Below are positions 1-5,392 of a DNA stretch of 6,268 nucleotides, piece after piece (positions within the stretch are counted from its first letter, which is position 1; each line of letters begins with the position of its first letter). The stretch comes from Solirubrobacteraceae bacterium (GTDB taxonomy: Bacteria; Actinomycetota; Thermoleophilia; Solirubrobacterales; Solirubrobacteraceae). The DNA lies in the NCBI GenBank assembly GCA_025935735.1, contig JAICUS010000372.1, positions 1 through 6,268 on the forward strand, in the 5' to 3' direction. The translations under genes and the position numbers were made by a program. The notes below the pieces were generated by a model. That model worked only from the letters and a program-made list of their open reading frames with translations. It was not told the origin of the DNA and did not search any database.

Positions 1-1
1 C

Positions 2-151
2 CGCGACCGGGTGCTGGACGCGTTCTCGAGCGCGCTCGACGACGTGTTCCTCGTGGGCGTGCCGATCGTGATCCTGGCCTTCCTGGTCGCGCTGGCGCTG
101 AAGGAGATCCCGCTGCGCAGCGGCGCGGGGGCGGCGCCCGCGGCTCCGTAG
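2..151 (+). CDS. MFS drug-efflux transporter, DHA2/EmrB-QacA type, C-terminal fragment
   Basis: Only the last 49 codons and the TAG stop are visible; the gene begins left of the window. The fragment reads as a short polar stretch (RDRVLDAFSSALDDVF), one strongly hydrophobic helix of about 22 residues (visible residues 16-38), then KEIPLR and an Ala/Pro-rich tail. A last helix followed by a KEIPLR-like cytoplasmic end is typical of 14-TM DHA2 multidrug exporters of actinobacteria, which move drugs out across the inner membrane using the proton gradient. The stop lies 11 bp before the next start, and the likely ribosome-binding site of that gene overlaps this stop, so the two are probably co-transcribed. 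The assignment rests on a short C-terminal piece. Family membership is likely and the substrate is unknown. Confidence 0.7.
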   Translation, partial: RDRVLDAFSSALDDVFLVGVPIVILAFLVALALKEIPLRSGAGAAPAAP

Positions 152-153
152 GA
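150..153 (+). promoter_or_regulatory. Shine-Dalgarno-like AGGA for the CMD-like gene
   Basis: AGGA lies 9 nt before the ATG at 163 and overlaps the TAG stop of the upstream transporter gene. Its position supports the start at 163 and suggests that translation of the two genes is linked. It is a four-base match only. Confidence 0.45.
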
Positions 154-162
154 TCGGGGCGT

Positions 163-684
163 ATGCCCCGCATCCCCCCGGTCGACGAGACCTCGGCGCC
201 CCCGCAGTCCCGCGAGCTGGCCGCAGCTCACGCGGCCACCGGCGGCCGCATGACCAACATGAAGTGGACGCTGGCGCACTCGCCGGTCGCGCTGGACGCG
301 CTGCTGCAGTGGTATCCGCTGCACGACCGCGTCGCGCCGGTGCTCGGCGAGCGCCGGACGTGGCTGTACTGCCACGCGATCTCCACGCAGAGCGACTGCC
401 TGATCTGCTCGACGTTCTTCCGCCGGCTGCTGGCCGACTCGGGCGAGGATCCGGACGACCTGCAGCTGGACGAGCTGGACTCGCTGGTGGTCGAGCTGGG
501 CCGGCGGCTGGCCGCCGACCCGCACACCGTCGACGACGACCTCCACGCGCGGCTGGCCGAGCGCTTCGACACCGCGCAGATCGTCGACCTGGTCGCGTTC
601 GGGGCGATGATGGTGGCCACCAACGTGTTCAACGACGCGCTGCGGGTCGACCTGGACGGCTACCTGACGCCCTACCGCGCATGA
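163..684 (+). CDS. carboxymuconolactone decarboxylase-like (AhpD-like fold) protein
   Basis: This 173-residue protein resembles the carboxymuconolactone decarboxylase/AhpD superfamily, small all-helical proteins that include peroxidase-type and decarboxylase members. The opening MPRIPPVD, the helical region with LLQWYPL (48-53), the Cys pair CLIC (79-82) and the later helix with QIVDLVAFGAMM (139-150) fit that fold. In AhpD the active site is a CxxC pair helped by a Glu 12 residues before it and a His 4 residues after the second Cys. Here those positions hold Trp67 and Phe86, so the classical proton relay is missing; an extra Cys70 and His71 lie nearby. The start at 163 is supported by AGGA at 150-153. 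The stop overlaps the next start as ATGA (681-684), which implies translational coupling with the SDR. A redox or substrate-handling partner role for the SDR is my inference. The exact reaction is unknown. Confidence 0.75.
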   Translation: MPRIPPVDETSAPPQSRELAAAHAATGGRMTNMKWTLAHSPVALDALLQWYPLHDRVAPVLGERRTWLYCHAISTQSDCLICSTFFRRLLADSGEDPDDLQLDELDSLVVELGRRLAADPHTVDDDLHARLAERFDTAQIVDLVAFGAMMVATNVFNDALRVDLDGYLTPYRA

Positions 685-1460
685 GCGTCGCGTTCATCAC
701 CGGCGCCGCGCACGGCCAGGGGCGGGCGACCGCGCTGGCGCTGGCCGCCGACGGCTACGACATCGCGGCGTTCGACGTGGCCGCGCCGCTGGAGCACCCC
801 GGCTACGTGATGGGCACGCCGGAGGAGCTGACCTCGCTGGCCGCCGAGTGCCCGACGCGCTGCGAGACGTTCGTGGGCGACGTGCGCGACGACGCGGCGG
901 TGGCCGAGGCGGTGCGGGCGACGGTGGAGCGGCTCGGCGGCGTCGACGTGCTGTTCAACAACGCCGGCATCTGCTTCTACGGGCTCGCGCACGAGCTGAC
1001 CGAGGCCGAGTGGGACGCGATGCTCGACATCAACCTGAAGGGCGCGTGGATCGTCGCCCGCCACGTCATCCCGGTGATGATCGCCGCCGGGCGCGGCGTG
1101 ATCGTCAACAACTCCTCGATCGCCGGGCTGCGCGGGATGGGCCGGCTGTCGCACTACGCCGCGTCCAAGTGGGGCCTGACCGGGCTGACCAAGTCATGGG
1201 CGATCGAGCTCGCGCCGCACGGCATCCGCGTGGTGTCGATCCACCCGACCGCCGTGGACACGCCGCTGAACGACGGGCTGGCCGCGATGGAGGGCGCGAC
1301 GCCGCGGGAGATCGCCGAGCGCTCGGCGGGGAACCTGCTGCCCGTGCCGTGGATCGAGGCGTCCGACGTCGCCGAGGCCGTGCGCTTCCTCGTGTCGGAG
1401 AAGGCCCGCTACCTGACCGGCACCGAGTTCGTCATCGACGCCGGCCTGCTCACGCGCTGA
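681..1460 (+). CDS. short-chain dehydrogenase/reductase, mycofactocin-associated type
   Basis: This 259-residue classical SDR oxidises an alcohol or reduces a carbonyl with a nicotinamide cofactor. Visible motifs are TGxxxGxG (7-14), Asp32 at the end of strand 2 (favouring NAD over NADP), Asp67, NNAG (93-96), Asn118, and the catalytic Ser146, Tyr159 and Lys163 (YAASK). The stretch after strand 2 (about 33-60, including PGYVMGTPEEL) is longer than in ordinary SDRs. With GQGR (12-15) and HPTAVDTP (188-195), it resembles the mycofactocin-coupled SDR family, in which NAD is held tightly and re-oxidised through the peptide-derived cofactor mycofactocin. The reading frame stays open back to 264, but the SDR fold begins at the ATG at 681. 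That ATG overlaps the upstream stop and needs no ribosome-binding site of its own. The C-terminus overlaps the convergent flavoprotein gene by 11 bp. SDR identity is certain; the mycofactocin link is inferred from similarity, and no mycofactocin synthesis gene is in view. Confidence 0.92.
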   Translation: MSVAFITGAAHGQGRATALALAADGYDIAAFDVAAPLEHPGYVMGTPEELTSLAAECPTRCETFVGDVRDDAAVAEAVRATVERLGGVDVLFNNAGICFYGLAHELTEAEWDAMLDINLKGAWIVARHVIPVMIAAGRGVIVNNSSIAGLRGMGRLSHYAASKWGLTGLTKSWAIELAPHGIRVVSIHPTAVDTPLNDGLAAMEGATPREIAERSAGNLLPVPWIEASDVAEAVRFLVSEKARYLTGTEFVIDAGLLTR

Positions 1461-2466
1461 GCCGCACCCCGGCGAGCGCCTCGCGCGCGCCGGCCACCAG
1501 GCGGGCCACGACCTCGGCCGCGGGGAGCTCCTCGGCCAGCGCGTGCGCCTCGCCGGCCCACAGGTTGAAGCCGCCGGCATCGCCGGCCTCGCGGGCGGCG
1601 GCGCGCAGCGGGGCGGTGGCGTAGTGGAGCTCCGGGTAGGCGACCGGCGCGTCCACGTGCTCGGCCATGAACCGGTTCCGGATGCCGCGGGCGAGCCGGC
1701 CGGTGAACGCGCGGGTGAGCGCCGTCGGCTCCTCGCCGGCCAGCGCCTGCTTCTGCGTCGGGTGCGTGCCGGCCTCGGGGGTGCGCAGGAACGCGGTGCC
1801 GACCTGCGCCGCCCGGGCGCCGAGCGCCAGCACCGCGGCGAGCGCCGGGCCGGTGGTGACGCCGCCCGAGGCGACGAGCGGCAGGTCCACGGCCGCGCGG
1901 ATGAGCTGCAGGAGCGAGAGCAGGCCGTAGACCGGCACGTCCGGGCGGTCGGTGAACGAGCCGCGGTGGCCGCCGGCCTCGCCGCCCTGCACGACGAGCG
2001 CATCCGCCCCCGCGGCGGCCGCCTCGCGCGCCTCATCCGGGCTGGTCACGGTCACCCAGGCCTCGCTGCCGGCCGCGTGCACGCGGTCGACCACGTCGGC
2101 CGGCGGGCAGCCGAAGGTGAAGCTGACGACCGGCACGGGGTCGCGCTCGAGCAGCGCGAGCTTGGCCTCCCAGGCGTCGTCGTCGGCGCGTGGCTCGCCG
2201 GCCTCCGGTCCGAGCGCGGCGACGTAGTCCGCGTACGCCTCGCGCGGCGTGGCCGGCCCGGGGACGAAGACGTTGACGCCGAACGGCCGCGCGGTCAGCC
2301 CGCGGGTCTCGGCGATGCGCTGCTCGAGCGCATCCGGCTTCAGGTAGCCGGCGGCCACGAACCCGAGCCCGCCGGCCTCGCTGACCGCGGCGGCCAGTGC
2401 GGGCGTCGACGGGCCGCCGGCCAGCGGCGCCAGCACCACCGGCGCGTCCAATGAGTCGAGGATCAC
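1450..2466 (-). CDS. nitronate monooxygenase (2-nitropropane dioxygenase) family flavoprotein
   Basis: This 338-residue protein is a full-length TIM-barrel FMN enzyme of the nitronate monooxygenase family. Family members oxidise alkyl nitronates such as the toxin propionate 3-nitronate. Visible motifs are APLAGGPSTP (13-22), FGVNVFVP (62-69), FGCPP (118-122), QGGEAGGHRG (160-169) with the likely catalytic His167, the FMN-phosphate loop ASGGV (199-203), GARAAQVGTAF (216-226), and FNLWAGE (300-306). The GGEAGGHRG block and the late LWAGE fit class I nitronate monooxygenases better than FabK enoyl reductases or the NADH:quinone reductase class. The start is GTG at 2466, matching the usual N-terminal length; no strong ribosome-binding site precedes it. 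It begins 19 bp after the marR stop, so the two are probably one operon. Its 3' end overlaps the SDR gene by 11 bp. Family is firm; the natural substrate is not known. Confidence 0.9.
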   Translation of the reverse strand: MILDSLDAPVVLAPLAGGPSTPALAAAVSEAGGLGFVAAGYLKPDALEQRIAETRGLTARPFGVNVFVPGPATPREAYADYVAALGPEAGEPRADDDAWEAKLALLERDPVPVVSFTFGCPPADVVDRVHAAGSEAWVTVTSPDEAREAAAAGADALVVQGGEAGGHRGSFTDRPDVPVYGLLSLLQLIRAAVDLPLVASGGVTTGPALAAVLALGARAAQVGTAFLRTPEAGTHPTQKQALAGEEPTALTRAFTGRLARGIRNRFMAEHVDAPVAYPELHYATAPLRAAAREAGDAGGFNLWAGEAHALAEELPAAEVVARLVAGAREALAGVRLSA

Positions 2467-2485
2467 GCCCCGACTGATTACCAGG

Positions 2486-2917
2486 TCAGGCGGGTTGGCC
2501 CGCGGGCGCGCCGGAGATGGCGCGCTCGAGCAGCTCCCGCAGCTGCGCGCGCTCCTCGGGCGAGAGCGGGCCCAGCACCTCGCCCTCGAGGTCCTCCATC
2601 GCCCGCTCGGCGTGGGCCAGCGCCTTCTTGCCCGCGGGCGTGAGCTCGACGATGTGGCGGCGGCGGTCCTCCGAGTCGCGCACGCGGCGGACGTGGCCGG
2701 CGGCCTCCATGTCGTTGAGCAGGAGCACGCAGTTGTTCGGGTCCAGGTGCATCGCGTGGCACATGTCCTTCTGCGTCTGGGCGGCGTCGCGCAGCAGCGT
2801 GAGCCCGGCGTAGGCCTTGTACTTCATGCCCAGCGCCTCCTCGTCCGCCGCGCGGATGACCGCCTTCGCGAGGCGCGAGAGGAGCACGATCGTGCCGGGC
2901 CTTGACGTAGCGGACAT
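2486..2917 (-). CDS. MarR-family transcriptional regulator
   Basis: This 143-residue protein has the normal length and layout of a MarR repressor, a dimeric winged-helix DNA-binding protein that lets go of its operator when it binds a small, often phenolic, ligand or is oxidised. N-terminal dimerisation helix: about 8-29. Helix-turn-helix: about 48-73, with recognition helix around PNNCVLLLNDMEAAG (60-74). Wing: RRVRDSEDRRRHIVELT (77-93), containing the family's D-x-x-DRR pattern. C-terminal dimerisation helices: about 95-134. Cys53 and Cys63 lie in the DNA-binding region; redox sensing is possible but unproven. The ATG at 2917 sits 10 nt after a good -10 box, which suggests a leaderless or nearly leaderless mRNA. 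It is transcribed divergently from an MFS exporter and is followed by the nitronate monooxygenase, so it probably controls both and itself. Confidence 0.92.
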   Translation of the reverse strand: MSATSRPGTIVLLSRLAKAVIRAADEEALGMKYKAYAGLTLLRDAAQTQKDMCHAMHLDPNNCVLLLNDMEAAGHVRRVRDSEDRRRHIVELTPAGKKALAHAERAMEDLEGEVLGPLSPEERAQLRELLERAISGAPAGQPA

Positions 2918-2927
2918 TACGGTCCAG

Positions 2928-2956
2928 ATATTAGCGGGGTTGCGGGATCGTCACAA
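2928..2956 (-). promoter_or_regulatory. probable marR promoter
   Basis: Read on the minus strand, TTGTGA (2956-2951) and TAATAT (2933-2928) form a good -35/-10 pair with a 17-bp spacer. The -10 box ends 10 nt before the marR ATG, so the transcript would have almost no leader. This AT-rich patch stands out in very GC-rich surroundings. No start-site data are available. Confidence 0.6.
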
Positions 2957-2969
2957 GGTGCGATACCAT
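2940..2969 (+). promoter_or_regulatory. probable promoter of the divergent MFS exporter
   Basis: TTGCGG (2940-2945) and TACCAT (2964-2969) make a moderate -35/-10 pair with an 18-bp spacer. The -10 box ends 10 nt before the GTG at 2980, the same distance as in the opposing marR promoter, so this mRNA too could be leaderless or nearly so. Each -35 box lies within the spacer of the other promoter, so RNA polymerase could not easily use both at once. Confidence 0.5.
2947..2964. promoter_or_regulatory. candidate MarR operator (imperfect inverted repeat)
   Basis: The sequence ATCGtCACaagGTGCGAT is an inverted repeat with two 7-bp arms (ATCG+CAC and GTG+CGAT), one extra T in the left arm and a 3-bp centre. 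Its 18-bp size is in the usual MarR range. It covers the marR -35 box and the exporter spacer up to the first base of the exporter -10 box, so a bound repressor would block both promoters. Operator function is inferred from position and symmetry only. Confidence 0.45.
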
Positions 2970-2979
2970 CCACGACCTA

Positions 2980-4440
2980 GTGACTATCTCTAATACAGAG
3001 AACGCCTCCCGGCGCAAGTGGATGGCCCTGGTGGTCGTCTGCCTCGGTCAGCTGATGATGGTCGTCGACATGACGATCGTCAACGTGGCCCTCCCCGTCG
3101 TCCAGCGGGACCTGGACTTCTCCCAGGCGAACCTCACGTGGGTCGTGAACGCCTATCTCATCTCCTACGGCAGCTTCATGCTGCTCGCCGGACGCGTCGG
3201 CGACCTCGTCGGCCGCAAGCGCGTGTTCCTCTCCGGCCTGCTCCTCTTCACCGCCGCCTCAGTGGCCTGCGGCCTGGCGGACGACCAGCTGGTGCTGATC
3301 GCCGCGCGGTTCGTCCAGGGCCTCGGCGGCGCGATCGCCACCTCGGTGATCATCGCGCTGATCGTCACCGACTTCCCGCGCCCGGACGAGCGCGTGAAGG
3401 CGATGAGCGCCTATATGTTCGTCGTCACCTCCGGCGGCTCGCTCGGCCTGCTGCTGGGCGGCGTGATCGTCCAGTCGGTCGACTGGCACTGGATCTTCTT
3501 CGTCAACGTGCCGATCGGCGCGGTCGTGCTCGCGCTCGGCGCGCGGCTGCTCGAGGAGCGCCGCCCCGCGGAGCGCACGGGCGGGGTCGACGTGGCCGGC
3601 TCGGCGCTGGTCACCGGCGCCACCATGGCGGCCGTCTACGCCATCGTCACCTCCGCCCAGCACGGCTGGGGCTCGGCGCACACGCTCGGCTTCGGCGCCG
3701 TGGCGGCGGCCCTGTTCGCCGCCTTCGCCGCGGTCGAGGCGCGCGTCGCCGACCCGATCTTCCCGCCGCGCATCCTGCGGCTGCGGACGTTGTTGGGTGC
3801 CAGCGCCGTGCGCGGCTTCCTGGTCACCGGCATGTTCACCTCCTGGGTGCTCGGCTCGCTGTATCTCGAGCACGTGCTCGGCTACGGCGCCTGGGACACC
3901 GGGCTGGCGTTCCTGCCGATGACGCTCACGGTGGCGGCGCTGTCGACGGGCCTGACCGCCCGATTGATGGCCCGCTTCGGCGCGCTCCCCACGCTGATCG
4001 GCGGGCTCTCCACCACGATCGCCGCCTTGCTGCTCATGACTCTCCCCGGCGTCGGCGCGAGCTACTTCCCGGGCCTGTTCGTCCCCTACCTGCTGATGGG
4101 GGTCGGGATGGGCACGGCGATGCTGCCGCTGCTGACGATCGCCATGAGCGGCGTCCCCGAGCGCGACGCCGGCCTCGCCTCGGGCGTGGTCAACGTCTCG
4201 ATGCAGCTGGCGGGCGCGCTCGGGCTGGCCGTGCTCGGCACGGTGGCCACCGACCGGACGCAGACCCTGGTCGAGTCCGGGCTCTCGCGGGCGAGCGCGC
4301 TGACCGGCGGCTACCACCTGGCCTTCGAGCTGGGCGCCGTGGCCGTGGCCGCCGGGATCGCGCTGGCGCTGATCGCGCTGCGGCCGCCCCGGACCCGCCA
4401 GCAGGAGGTTGTCGGGTCAGAGCTGGCGCTCGAGGTCTGA
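2980..4440 (+). CDS. MFS multidrug exporter, DHA2 (14-TM, EmrB/QacA) family
   Basis: This complete 486-residue inner-membrane proton-driven exporter has the expected length for a 14-helix DHA2 transporter. Visible motifs: DMTIVNVALP in TM1 (motif D1, 30-39), GRVGDLVGRKR in the 2-3 loop (motif A, 71-81), RFVQGLGGA (motif B, 110-118), GGSLGLLLGG in TM5 (motif C region, 152-161), WIFFVNVPIG (171-180), and GVPERDAGLASGVVN (391-405) in the second half. His170 stands where relatives usually have Arg in the (S/D)WRWIFF stretch. The GTG at 2980 is the best start: it gives the short polar tail before RRKW that the family normally has, and it sits 10 nt after a -10 box without a ribosome-binding site. 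A shorter start at Met15 (3022) is possible. The first codons are unusually AT-rich. It lies divergent to marR and is probably repressed by it. The 3' end overlaps the kinase gene by 24 bp. Substrate unknown. Confidence 0.93.
   Translation: MTISNTENASRRKWMALVVVCLGQLMMVVDMTIVNVALPVVQRDLDFSQANLTWVVNAYLISYGSFMLLAGRVGDLVGRKRVFLSGLLLFTAASVACGLADDQLVLIAARFVQGLGGAIATSVIIALIVTDFPRPDERVKAMSAYMFVVTSGGSLGLLLGGVIVQSVDWHWIFFVNVPIGAVVLALGARLLEERRPAERTGGVDVAGSALVTGATMAAVYAIVTSAQHGWGSAHTLGFGAVAAALFAAFAAVEARVADPIFPPRILRLRTLLGASAVRGFLVTGMFTSWVLGSLYLEHVLGYGAWDTGLAFLPMTLTVAALSTGLTARLMARFGALPTLIGGLSTTIAALLLMTLPGVGASYFPGLFVPYLLMGVGMGTAMLPLLTIAMSGVPERDAGLASGVVNVSMQLAGALGLAVLGTVATDRTQTLVESGLSRASALTGGYHLAFELGAVAVAAGIALALIALRPPRTRQQEVVGSELALEV
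2987..3001. repeat. small inverted repeat in the first codons of the exporter gene
   Basis: TCTCT and AGAGA form perfect 5-bp arms around the centre AATAC, inside codons 3-8 of the exporter. The patch is AT-rich compared with its surroundings. It could be a second regulator contact just downstream of the start site, or simply reflect selection for unstructured mRNA at a leaderless start. Five-bp arms are short enough to arise by chance. Confidence 0.3.
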
Positions 4441-5361
4441 CGAGACCTCGGCCAGCGTGGGCGGCGACGCGCCCGGCCGCTCGCAGGTGCGCGCGGCGAC
4501 CGTGCAGGCAAACGCGGTCGCCGCGCGCAGGGCGGCCGGGTCGGCGAGCCCGGCCCTGCCGGGGCCGCGCAGGTGCCACCACGTGAGGAAGCCGCCGCTG
4601 AACGCGTCGCCCGCGCCGATCGTGTCGACCACGTCGACCGGCGGCGCGGGCACCGTCTCCTCGCCGGCGGCGGTGACGATCAGCGCGCCGTCGCCGCCGA
4701 GCGTGACGAGCGCGACCGACGGGCCGTCGGCGAGCAGCGAGCGGGCGGCGTCGGCGGGCTCGAGCGACGGCTCGATGAACGCGAGGTCGTCGCCGCTCGC
4801 CTTGACCACGTGCGCGTGGCGCAGGGTGGCGGCGAGCCCGTGCCGGTAGGCGGCGCGGTCGGGGATCGACAGCGGGCGGCAGTTGGGGTCCACCATCACC
4901 AGGGCGCGGTCGGCGACGGCCTCGATGGCCGCCTGCAACCCGAGCGCCGTGGGATGCGCGTCCAGGCCGAGCGCGATGCAGCCGCCCTCGACGTGCAGCA
5001 TGTCGACGCGCGGGGGCAGCGCCGCGCGCGCCGGGCCGGGCGCGAGCGCGGCCGCCGACGTGCCGTCGGTGTAGAACCGGTAGCTCGCCGCGCCGGCCGC
5101 GTCGATCTCGACGAGCGCCAGCGTCGTCGGCAGCTCGGTGTCCACCACGGTGTCGAGTTGCACGCCGTCCGCGCGCAGCTGCTGTCGCAGGCGGCGGCCG
5201 AACGCGTCGCGGGACACGCAGCCGAGGTAGAGCACGGGCTGCTCGAGCCGCCCCAGCGTGCGCGCGGTGTTGTAGGGCCCGCCGCCGGGGTGCGCGCGCA
5301 GCCCGTCCTCGCCGTCCGGGACGAGGTCGATCAGCGCCTCACCGGCCACGACGATCGCCAT
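4417..5361 (-). CDS. PfkB-family carbohydrate kinase (fructokinase-like)
   Basis: This 314-residue cytoplasmic kinase of the PfkB/ribokinase family transfers phosphate from ATP to a sugar hydroxyl. Visible features: GEALIDLVP (7-15), the sugar-binding signature GGGPYNTARTLGRL (26-39), VDPNCRP (157-163), the conserved stretch KASGDDLAFI (187-196), VTLGGDGAL (219-227), and the ATP/anion-hole signature DTIGAGDAFSGGF (246-258) with catalytic base Asp252. Length and start agree with the family, so it looks intact. The GEALIDLVP opening is common in fructokinases, but related kinases for ribose, 2-keto-3-deoxygluconate or nucleosides share the fold, and no sugar transporter or catabolic gene nearby narrows the choice. 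Its 3' end overlaps the exporter gene by 24 bp. Its start lies 31 bp from the divergent DUF1707 gene. A TAGGGT box (5375-5370) could serve as -10, but no convincing -35 box is seen. Confidence 0.9.
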   Translation of the reverse strand: MAIVVAGEALIDLVPDGEDGLRAHPGGGPYNTARTLGRLEQPVLYLGCVSRDAFGRRLRQQLRADGVQLDTVVDTELPTTLALVEIDAAGAASYRFYTDGTSAAALAPGPARAALPPRVDMLHVEGGCIALGLDAHPTALGLQAAIEAVADRALVMVDPNCRPLSIPDRAAYRHGLAATLRHAHVVKASGDDLAFIEPSLEPADAARSLLADGPSVALVTLGGDGALIVTAAGEETVPAPPVDVVDTIGAGDAFSGGFLTWWHLRGPGRAGLADPAALRAATAFACTVAARTCERPGASPPTLAEVSSDLERQL

Positions 5362-5392
5362 CGCGGCGAACCCTACGTGCTACACCCGGGGC

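Noticed and set aside
264..680. An in-frame extension of the SDR gene upstream to 264 (398 residues in total).
   Set aside because: The extra part is Arg/Ala/Gly-rich, has no SDR homology and lies on top of the CMD-like gene in another frame. The SDR fold begins at the ATG at 681.
1440..1500. Possible hairpin terminators at the convergent gene ends.
   Set aside because: GC-rich short complementary words occur everywhere here; I saw no stem followed by a T-run at any of the three convergent junctions.
1543..2454. A 303-codon + strand open frame opposite the nitronate monooxygenase.
   Set aside because: It has shadow-like composition (Arg, Gly, Ala) and no motif. The minus strand holds a full set of flavoenzyme motifs.
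3259..4317. A 352-codon antisense open frame under the exporter.
   Set aside because: It is rich in Arg, Gly, Glu, His and Gln with no recognisable domain. Long antisense frames are expected at this GC content.
3018..4586. A 522-codon open frame on the + strand overlapping the exporter.
   Set aside because: The translation is Arg/Pro/Gly-rich low-complexity sequence, typical of off-frame reading in high-GC DNA, while the overlapping frame encodes a clear DHA2 transporter.
5362..5392. A divergent promoter pair between the kinase and DUF1707 genes.
   Set aside because: A TAGGGT box is present for the kinase, but no -35 partner at 16-18 bp and no good pair for the DUF1707 gene could be found, so no promoter feature was called.
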